Shown: piece by piece, positions 1-5,085 of the stretch | How the letters are laid out: every line of letters begins with the position of its first letter | Position numbering within the stretch: position 1 is the first letter of the stretch | Source of the DNA: Actinomycetota bacterium | Lineage (GTDB): Bacteria > Actinomycetota > Thermoleophilia > Solirubrobacterales > Solirubrobacteraceae | Assembly: GCA_903970315.1 (NCBI GenBank) | Contig: CAJCIJ010000149.1 | Coordinates: 1-5,680, forward strand | DNA length: 5,680 nucleotides | Direction: 5' to 3' | The notes under the pieces: model-generated | The model's database searches: none | What the model saw: the letters and a program-made list of their open reading frames with translations, nothing else | Told to the model about the DNA's origin: nothing | Position numbers and translations under genes: made by a program

Positions 1-215
1 ACCGCCATGAAATCGACCTCCACGGGTATGTCGATCGCCCGCATCAGGTCGGCCAGAAAGAACAGCGCGCCCTTGAGTACACCCACCAACAGCAAAGTCC
101 CCCCGGCGTAGTCGGCCGAAATCTGTGCGCCCAGCTCCAACACGCGGCGCTGGAGCTGCTCGGCGGTCACCACCACATCCCCGACGCCTGCCGGGATCCG
201 GTCAGCCGCGCTCAC
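1..215 (-). CDS. hpt: Hypoxanthine(-guanine) phosphoribosyltransferase, N-terminal part (cut by window edge)
   Basis: The visible 71 residues are the N-terminus of a purine-salvage phosphoribosyltransferase, a cytoplasmic enzyme that makes IMP or GMP from hypoxanthine or guanine and PRPP. I translated the reverse strand from GTG at 215. It reads an EQLQRRV helix, then LGAQISADYAG, then the family hallmark LLLVGVLKGALFFLADL, then IPVEVDFMAV at the window edge. The PRPP-binding loop and the flexible catalytic loop lie outside the window and cannot be checked. The start codon overlaps the tilS stop in a GTGA arrangement (4 bp, 212-215), which points to translational coupling. The residue count before the hallmark motif fits known Hpt proteins, supporting this start. 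In actinobacteria ftsH often follows hpt; that is expectation only, since it is not in view. Identity is very likely from the hallmark motif and the tilS neighbour. Confidence 0.93.
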   Translation of the reverse strand, partial: MSAADRIPAGVGDVVVTAEQLQRRVLELGAQISADYAGGTLLLVGVLKGALFFLADLMRAIDIPVEVDFMA

Positions 216-1324
216 GCGCCCGGCCCGCCCCTACGTGGTTCCAGCTTGATCATGCGCAGGACACCCGCTCTGATCACCGCTGCAGCCGAGCCGCCGACAT
301 GGAGTTGCACACTAGCGCGCCGCCCCCCCGCCCCGCCGCCCTCGGTGCCCTCGCTGCCGGCGAGCTCCAGAATGTCGGCCACCCGATCCCCTGCCTGTGG
401 CGCAAAGCCGCCCGTGGCATCCTCGGCCAAGCGCGTGACCACCAACCGTTGCAGCGCCGGCGCAAGCTCTTGCAGGCGCGCGATGGTGATCTCGCCGACC
501 CCCGCAAGCTCCTCGTCGACAAGTCCCTCCAGCAGTGCGGTCTCCTCACGCAGCAGTGCCGCAGTACGAAGTACGTTTGCCTCCGCACCCGGGTGAACGC
601 CGCGCAGTGCCCCCAGGAGGTCCTTGCGCACGCGCACGCGCGCGTAACGCTCGGACTCATTGGTGGCGTCATCGCGCCATGCAAGGCCCCGCGCGCGGCA
701 GTAGGCCGCCGTCTGGTCACGCGTCACCGCCAGCAACGGGCGCACCAAGCGACCGCTTTGCACCGGCATGCCCAGCAGAGCACGCCGTCCCGGTGACGCC
801 GCGAGTCGGTACAGGATCGTCTCGACCTGGTCGGAAGCGGTGTGGCCCGCCGCGACGCGAGTCGGGGCCAGCCCGGTCGGACTATCCACGGGCGCGCCGT
901 CCGCACCGGCCGGCCCCGGACCATCGGAGGACTGGGCCAGCTCCATGGCAGCCTCGTAGCGCACATCGCGCGCCCACGCCTGGAGGTTGCCCGCCGAGTG
1001 GTCCTCCCGCCTCGCTGCAACGACGTGAAGTGTCACACCCAGCTGCTCGCAGAGAGCGCCGCAGTGCCGCTCGTCGGCGGCCGATTCGTCGCCTCGCAAG
1101 CCGTAGTTGACATGCAACGCCGCCACCCGCTCGGGGCCGCATATGTCCACGGCAACGTCGAGCAGGCACACCGAGTCGCGCCCACCGGAGAGCATCACCA
1201 CCACACCCGCCGGCCCGTCCAACAGGCCGCCTTCTGCCACCTGCGCACGGACCCCCGCCACGGTCGGATCGATCCCCACCACCCTGCGCTCCCCGATCGC
1301 GGCCACGACGGTTGGCGCGCCCAC
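212..1324 (-). CDS. tilS: tRNA(Ile)-lysidine synthase
   Basis: TilS uses ATP and lysine to convert cytidine 34 of tRNA-Ile(CAU) to lysidine, changing its decoding from AUG to AUA. From the GTG at 1324 the protein is 370 aa. The PP-loop ATPase signature SGGRDS is at residues 46-51, HVNYGLRG at 71-78 and GHTASDQVET at 160-169. A Ser/Arg-rich RRALLGMP segment and the TilS-typical VRPLL follow at 180-198. The tract after the core keeps several arginines (229-233), but the usual Arg-Asn pair reads Arg-Val. Residues about 132-154 form a Gly/Pro/Ala-rich insertion in the PP-loop domain. Start choice is open: GTG 1324 lies 5 bp after the preceding stop, fitting coupling, but has no clear ribosome-binding site. 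GTG 1282 has GGGGAG six bases upstream and would give a more usual N-terminus of about 31 residues before the PP-loop. The stop overlaps the hpt start. Function is secure; the start is not. Confidence 0.94.
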   Translation of the reverse strand: MGAPTVVAAIGERRVVGIDPTVAGVRAQVAEGGLLDGPAGVVVMLSGGRDSVCLLDVAVDICGPERVAALHVNYGLRGDESAADERHCGALCEQLGVTLHVVAARREDHSAGNLQAWARDVRYEAAMELAQSSDGPGPAGADGAPVDSPTGLAPTRVAAGHTASDQVETILYRLAASPGRRALLGMPVQSGRLVRPLLAVTRDQTAAYCRARGLAWRDDATNESERYARVRVRKDLLGALRGVHPGAEANVLRTAALLREETALLEGLVDEELAGVGEITIARLQELAPALQRLVVTRLAEDATGGFAPQAGDRVADILELAGSEGTEGGGAGGRRASVQLHVGGSAAAVIRAGVLRMIKLEPRRGGPGA

Positions 1325-1329
1325 CCAGC

Positions 1330-1893
1330 TCAGCCGTTGTCGGCGCCAGTCGAGCGCTTGACGGCGCCGGCCGGCCGGCGCGCCGGATCAGCCCCGGGGG
1401 CGGCGCGCGTGATTGCCGCCTCCAGGCCCGCGAGGCTTGCCTCGATCGCGCCCAAGCGGCGGTCGAGCGCCTCCAGACGCGCCTCGACGCCGGCGCTCGC
1501 ACCGAGAGATCGCCCAACGCCCTGCAGGCCGTCCTCGACGCCCTCAAGCCGTTGCGACACCGAGCGCAACCTGCGCGTGAGCCGCTCGATGTCCGCAGCC
1601 GACGGCAGGTTCAGCGCCCCCATCGCCAGCTCCTGAGCCTGAGCGGCCTTCTCGCGAGCGCCCCACGCACGGCCGATCGCGCCCGTCACGAGTGGGTTTT
1701 CAAGCAGCTCCGACAGAGCACGCCCAAGCTTGTCGTGGGTGGCTCCCGGCGGCTCGTCGCCGGCGCCGGCAAATGGGTCCATCGGCGGCTCTTCGGCCGC
1801 ACCCTGCGCAGTCGCCGCTCGGTCAGGTTTGGAGCCGGCACCGGCGCGACGGGAGCGCTTGGGCCGGTCACTGCTGTTGGGTGCATCGGACAG
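1330..1893 (-). CDS. Small coiled-coil protein, phasin-like, function unknown
   Basis: This is a 187-residue protein if translation begins at CTG 1893. The N-terminus (1-50) is disordered in character: a Lys/Arg patch at 12-16, then Ala/Gly/Pro/Glu-rich sequence. A short helical segment (about 55-93) is followed by ALNLPSAADIERL at 93-105. Two long heptad runs come next: hydrophobic residues at 102, 105, 109, 112, 116, 119, 123, 126 and 130, then 136, 140, 143, 147, 150, 154, 157 and 161, always with 3-4 spacing. The tail is Ala/Pro/Arg-rich. An NLP-type turn before a coiled coil recalls phasins and polyhydroxyalkanoate granule-associated proteins, but that is only a resemblance. No signal peptide or membrane segment is visible. 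It is the first gene of the unit that continues into tilS and hpt. AAGGAG sits six bases before the CTG; the first in-frame ATG is residue 38 (at 1782), also preceded by a weak GAAGAG. The gene is likely real; the start is uncertain. Confidence 0.72.
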   Translation of the reverse strand: MSDAPNSSDRPKRSRRAGAGSKPDRAATAQGAAEEPPMDPFAGAGDEPPGATHDKLGRALSELLENPLVTGAIGRAWGAREKAAQAQELAMGALNLPSAADIERLTRRLRSVSQRLEGVEDGLQGVGRSLGASAGVEARLEALDRRLGAIEASLAGLEAAITRAAPGADPARRPAGAVKRSTGADNG

Positions 1894-1899
1894 CTGGGT

Positions 1900-1905
1900 C
1901 TCCTT
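1900..1905 (-). promoter_or_regulatory. Ribosome-binding site pointing to a CTG start
   Basis: On the reverse strand this reads AAGGAG, a near-perfect Shine-Dalgarno sequence. It is followed by six bases and then CTG at 1893 in the frame of the coiled-coil gene. No ATG, GTG or TTG lies at a proper distance in that frame: the nearest are TTG at 1926, which is upstream of the site, and ATG at 1782. The site therefore decides the start proposed for that gene. Confidence 0.55.
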
Positions 1906-1928
1906 GCGGTAATGGGGGCTTACCAAGA

Positions 1929-1938
1929 AGGATACGTT
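1929..1938. promoter_or_regulatory. Possible overlapping divergent -10 elements
   Basis: On the plus strand TACGTT at 1933-1938 fits the TANNNT -10 pattern of high-GC bacteria. A transcript would begin about seven bases later, at or next to the GTG of the 315-aa gene (1945), implying a leaderless mRNA. On the minus strand TATCCT (1934 down to 1929) also fits TANNNT and would place a start near 1922, giving a leader of about 29 bases that contains the AAGGAG site. The two elements share the TA step at 1933-1934. I see no convincing -35 on either side, so this is a proposal from spacing and short motifs only. Confidence 0.4.
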
Positions 1939-1944
1939 GCACCT

Positions 1945-2892
1945 GTGACCGACCGGCTTTTTGTGTGTGTGCAGATCGAGGCGCCGGCGACCCTGCCTAT
2001 CGGCGATGGCCGCCATGTCCTGCGCGACAGGCCCGGCGGCGAGCCGCAGCATGTTCTCGTGCTTACGACCCGGCCGGGCAACGACCGCACGCCGGTGCGC
2101 AGGGTGGTCAGCGTGATCGACCCCGTATCAGTCCCCGCCGAAAGCCAGGCACAGCGGTGGCTTGCAGAGCTCGACATCGAGGCTGCCGTGGCCAACGCGA
2201 TGGCTGTCATCGACCGCGCCCTGAAGGCACAGAGGATCGCAGCGGCGGATCCGCACGTACATCCGCTGACGGTCGCCGATGCCCACTCGATCCGCGCCGG
2301 CTGGGGCACGGGCAAGCAGATGGCCGACGGCCTGTTCACGGAGTCTCGCGAGCTTGAGATGAACGGGGCAAAGCCAGCGCCAAGCGTGGCCCGGCGGCTG
2401 ACACGCAGGATGCTGCCGCTGTCGCGTCCCAAGCGCAGCGCCATCGACTCATCCCAGCGCCTTGCGGCGCTACTGGGAGGGCGTACGGAGGCGCTTCTGT
2501 GTGAGGAGCTGGCGCTGCGCGCCAGGCACGATCTCGACCGCGGCGACCTTCGGCTGGCGGCGGTCGAGCTGGAGCGCGCCTATGCAGCAGCGCTGGTGGA
2601 GCTGGCCGCCGAACTGCCGCCGGGCAACTCGATCGCCTATGAGTCGCAGCTGATGGAGGCCGCAATGGCCAGGGGCGGAACGATGCACGAGCGGCTTCAA
2701 GAGCTGCGGCGCCTGAACGCCTCGGTGACCGCCGCATCCCAATCCGCACTCCAGGGCACTCCAAGCGCCGGCGCGGCGGCGGCCGGATGGATCGATGGAC
2801 CGCACACCGAGGATCCCGTGACACACGCGCTGGGGCGCCTTGAGGCCGCTCTAAGAGCACGCGCGGCGGCAGCGTCATATGGTGCGCACTGA
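1945..2892 (+). CDS. Uncharacterised 315-aa protein, first gene of the rightward operon
   Basis: I do not recognise a named family. From GTG 1945 the protein has a compact alpha/beta-looking N-terminus: RLFVCVQIEAP at 4-14, GDGRHVLR at 20-27 and HVLVLTT at 36-42, with VVSVIDPVSVP at 54-64. A charged helix follows (69-100). Residues 116-136 (SIRAGWGTGKQMADGLF and on) are a Gly-rich segment that might be a conserved core. The C-terminal half (165-315) is helical and rich in Ala, Arg, Leu and Glu, with no membrane span, signal peptide or metal motif. An upstream in-frame ATG at 1912 adds 11 residues but lacks a ribosome-binding site. GTG 1945 has AAGAAGGA 12 bases upstream and is also well placed for a leaderless start. 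Its stop overlaps the next ATG by one base, so it is co-translated with the aldo/keto-reductase-like gene and may work with it. Open reading continues far upstream of 1912, but only as the shadow of the opposite gene. Confidence 0.8.
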   Translation: MTDRLFVCVQIEAPATLPIGDGRHVLRDRPGGEPQHVLVLTTRPGNDRTPVRRVVSVIDPVSVPAESQAQRWLAELDIEAAVANAMAVIDRALKAQRIAAADPHVHPLTVADAHSIRAGWGTGKQMADGLFTESRELEMNGAKPAPSVARRLTRRMLPLSRPKRSAIDSSQRLAALLGGRTEALLCEELALRARHDLDRGDLRLAAVELERAYAAALVELAAELPPGNSIAYESQLMEAAMARGGTMHERLQELRRLNASVTAASQSALQGTPSAGAAAAGWIDGPHTEDPVTHALGRLEAALRARAAAASYGAH

Positions 2893-4067
2893 TGGACCCC
2901 ACGACCGCAGCCCTGGGTACCTGGAGCGGCGGACGCTTCATGCACTTCGGCGAGCCCGTCGAGGAGGAGCGCCTCGAAAAGCTGCTGCGACCGGGGGACG
3001 GCATCGACACGGTGATCACCGCCGACGTGTACGGCGCCGGCGAGGCCGACACGCTCGTGGGCCGGTCGCTGTCCGGCGTCCCCCGCGACAGCTACTGCCT
3101 GGTGGGCGCCATCGGCCACGACTTCTACGAGGGCACCCGCGACGGAGCCAAGGGGTTTCCGCGCTTCACCGACCCCACCCTTCGCAGCGAGGACGAGTTC
3201 TCCTCATACATCCGGCATGCCACGGAGCGCAGCCTGGCTCGAATCGGCGTGGATCACTTCGACCTGTTGCTGCTGCACAACCCCGACCAGACCGGCTACT
3301 CCAATCCCGCCGTGTGGGAAGGCCTGCAAGCCACACGCGACGACGGCCTGGCGCGAATGCTGGGCGTGGCACCGGGGCCGGCGAACGGCTTCACCTTGGA
3401 CCTGATCGACTGTTTCGAACGCTTCGCAGAGCTGATCGAGTGGGCGATGATCATCCTCAGCCCCATGGAGCCCTGGCCCGGCGAGCTGGTGCTCGCAGCT
3501 GCCGCGCGCAACGACGTCAAGCTGATCACGCGGGTCGTGGACTACGGCGGACTGTTCTACGGAGATATCCAGCCCAAACATGTCTTCGGACGCCACGACC
3601 ACCGGGCCTTTCGCCCCGCCGGCTGGGTCGAGGAGGGGCTGGCCAAACTGGACCGGATGCGCCCCTATGCCGACCGCTACGGCATCTCCCTGCTGCAGCT
3701 CGCCTGCTACTGGAACCTTGCTCACGAGCCCGTGGCTTGCGTGGCGCCCACTCTGTTGCAAGAGCCCGGACCCGGTGCGCGGACGATCGAGGACAAACGG
3801 GCCGAGCTGGCAGCGGTCAATCCCCCGGGCCCGTTCAGCGACGCTGAGATCGCCGAGCTGCGAGCCATTGGCGACAACGCCGGCTGCATGGCGCTGAAAG
3901 GCGCCAGCACCGAACACGAAGGGCCTGTACGGGCCGATCGCTGGGGCGTCGGGACCGACTTGCGGGAGCTGGCCGCGCGCTGGTCGATCGACCCCGAGCG
4001 GGACCTAACCCGTCGCGCCGAGCCGGCCGAACAGAGCGCGCCCGCCGGGGCACTTGCCGAGCGTTAG
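2892..4067 (+). CDS. Aldo/keto-reductase-fold protein with degenerate catalytic tetrad
   Basis: This 391-residue protein has the order of an aldo/keto reductase TIM barrel. An N-terminal beta-hairpin (GTWSGGRFMHFGEP) is followed by ADVYGAGEADTLVG (44-57), the SLARIGVDHFDLLLLHNPD segment (114-132), GLARMLGVAPGP (152-163), and a C-terminal LKGAS stretch (336-340) where family members bind the cofactor phosphate. Family enzymes reduce carbonyls with NADPH using Asp, Tyr, Lys and His. Here Tyr47 and His129 are present, but the Asp position five residues before the Tyr is Ile42. The Lys position (usually TK) is Ala73-Ile74. Normal hydride-transfer catalysis is therefore doubtful. Length exceeds the usual 280-340 because of inserts at about 76-105 and an extended tail. 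ATG overlaps the upstream stop as TGATG, and the gene ends before a convergent hairpin. From memory, similar proteins with the same substitutions occur in related actinobacteria, so it is probably a conserved variant, not a decaying gene. Confidence 0.88.
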   Translation: MDPTTAALGTWSGGRFMHFGEPVEEERLEKLLRPGDGIDTVITADVYGAGEADTLVGRSLSGVPRDSYCLVGAIGHDFYEGTRDGAKGFPRFTDPTLRSEDEFSSYIRHATERSLARIGVDHFDLLLLHNPDQTGYSNPAVWEGLQATRDDGLARMLGVAPGPANGFTLDLIDCFERFAELIEWAMIILSPMEPWPGELVLAAAARNDVKLITRVVDYGGLFYGDIQPKHVFGRHDHRAFRPAGWVEEGLAKLDRMRPYADRYGISLLQLACYWNLAHEPVACVAPTLLQEPGPGARTIEDKRAELAAVNPPGPFSDAEIAELRAIGDNAGCMALKGASTEHEGPVRADRWGVGTDLRELAARWSIDPERDLTRRAEPAEQSAPAGALAER

Positions 4068-4225
4068 CGCGCCCACTTTGTGCGCGCCCTCTGGCCGCGG
4101 GCAAGGCGCTCGAAATGGGTCGGGCGTGAGTGTTGTGCGGTCCTATCGGGCATGGCACGCGCGCGCGTGCGTGCCATGCCGAAAAGCAAACAACCGAGCG
4201 CGTCTCCGTGACACGGCCACAGCGC
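4068..4225. other. Convergent intergenic spacer
   Basis: This 158-bp spacer separates the ends of the reductase-like gene and the sirtuin gene. It holds the strong hairpin at 4149-4180. A weaker six-pair stem (GCGCGC at 4067-4072 with 4082-4087) begins at the reductase stop codon. I see no small gene with a ribosome-binding site and no tRNA. Confidence 0.6.
4149..4180. terminator. Hairpin between convergent genes, probable bidirectional terminator without U-tract
   Basis: A perfect 12-bp inverted repeat, GGCATGGCACGC (4149-4160) and its complement (4169-4180), encloses an 8-base GC-rich loop. In plus-strand RNA the stem can extend by a G-U and a C-G pair, leaving a GCGC tetraloop. Neither side has a run of T: the plus strand continues GAAAAGCAAAC, the minus strand CCGATAGGACC. 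Placement between two convergent genes supports termination or 3'-end protection for both, as with U-less hairpins in high-GC actinobacteria. Confidence 0.65.
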
Positions 4226-5017
4226 TCATGCAGAGTCCCCGTGGCCGTCCAGCACTGTCAAAAGCGCGCCAAGTTCGTCCACCACGTCGCCGTCCAGACG
4301 GATGTGGCCGAGGCGGTCAAGCGGCGTTGGACTCTTGGTGATGATTGCGACCCGGCCACCGGCGCGGTGGGTGATCATGGGCAGCTCGGCTGCGGGGTAC
4401 ACCTCAAGCGATGTACCGACGCACAGGAGCACATCGGCGCGCTGACATAGCTCGCGGGCACGTGCCGCGGCGTGGTCGTCCAGAAGCTCGCCGAAGAGCA
4501 CCACGTCTGGCTTCAGGGGCGCGTCGCAGTCCGGGCAGCGGGGGACGCCGGCCGGGTCGCCGGCAATCAGGGCGCGCGCTTGTCCGAGGGGCACGAAGAT
4601 CCTGCAACGCAGGCATACGCAACGCTCGATGGACCCGTGCAGCTCTATGAGTTCCTCCGTCCCGGCCTTGCGGTGCAGCATGTCGATGTTCTGCGTAATC
4701 ACCCCGTCGAGCATCCCCTGGCGCTCCAGCTGCGCCAGCGCGCGGTGGGCGTCGTTGGGTTGTTTGTCCTCCAGAGTGGCAAAGCGCTCCGAATAGAAGG
4801 CCCAGAACCGCTCGGCGTCGGCGTGAAACGCGTCGATGTGGGCTACCTGCATGGGATCGACTCCCTCCCACAGGCCCGTGCCGGCTGAGCGGAAATCAGG
4901 GATGCCCGAGGGCACCGAGACACCAGCGCCGGTCAGCGCGACGACCGAGTCGGCGCCTCGTATGAGGTCGGCCAACTGCTCGACCGAGTCGGCATGCGGA
5001 CGGGGTTGGCTCAACAC
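4226..5017 (-). CDS. SIR2-family NAD-dependent protein deacylase (sirtuin)
   Basis: This cytoplasmic sirtuin removes acyl groups from lysines using NAD+, releasing nicotinamide and O-acyl-ADP-ribose. From GTG 5017 it has 263 residues, normal for a bacterial sirtuin. Motifs in order are: TGAGVSVPSGIPDFRS (29-44), NAD-binding; Tyr75-x-x-Arg78; TQNID (108-112); catalytic His127 in LHGS; zinc cysteines CLRC (135-138) and CPDC (161-164); FGE (175-177); GTSLEVYPAAELP (201-213). The core closely resembles Thermotoga maritima Sir2 (GIST-PSGIPDFR, VYPAAELP). The usual Asn after the late beta-strand is Thr227 (IITKSPTP). Tyr-x-x-Arg is the pair class III enzymes such as SIRT5 and CobB use to bind succinyl or malonyl groups, so acyl preference is open. 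No ribosome-binding site precedes GTG 5017; TTG 5014 is an alternative. The gene lies 68 bp after the enoyl-CoA hydratase with no promoter I can see, so co-transcription is likely. Confidence 0.93.
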   Translation of the reverse strand: MLSQPRPHADSVEQLADLIRGADSVVALTGAGVSVPSGIPDFRSAGTGLWEGVDPMQVAHIDAFHADAERFWAFYSERFATLEDKQPNDAHRALAQLERQGMLDGVITQNIDMLHRKAGTEELIELHGSIERCVCLRCRIFVPLGQARALIAGDPAGVPRCPDCDAPLKPDVVLFGELLDDHAAARARELCQRADVLLCVGTSLEVYPAAELPMITHRAGGRVAIITKSPTPLDRLGHIRLDGDVVDELGALLTVLDGHGDSA

Positions 5018-5085
5018 TGCGCGCGCCAGTGGGCGTGGAGTCTTCGGTCCGCGGGTCCGGGCATCCGCCGACGAGCCATGCGGGT

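Noticed and set aside
1364..1381. Perfect 18-bp palindrome GCGCCGGCCGGCCGGCGC
   Set aside because: It sits inside the Ala/Pro/Arg-rich tail of the coiled-coil gene; such GC palindromes arise easily there and it has no spacer or T-run to act as a terminator.
1312..1944. Long plus-strand open frame running into the 315-aa gene from upstream
   Set aside because: It lies exactly opposite the coiled-coil gene, has Arg/Ala-rich composition typical of antisense frames in GC-rich DNA, and no ribosome-binding site. Real coding begins near 1945.
1957..1971. Short T-run followed by GT repeats
   Set aside because: It is within the first codons of the 315-aa gene (Leu-Phe-Val-Cys-Val) and too short to be a meaningful tandem repeat or terminator.
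2135..2150. 16-base sequence CCGCCGAAAGCCAGGC also present near 5525-5540
   Set aside because: Both copies are in unrelated coding genes in different contexts; a single short shared word in GC-rich codon-biased DNA is most likely chance.
4250..4262. Word CAGCACTGTCAAA repeated near 5147-5159
   Set aside because: Each copy is in coding sequence of a different gene (sirtuin and hydratase ends), with no symmetry or flanking similarity.
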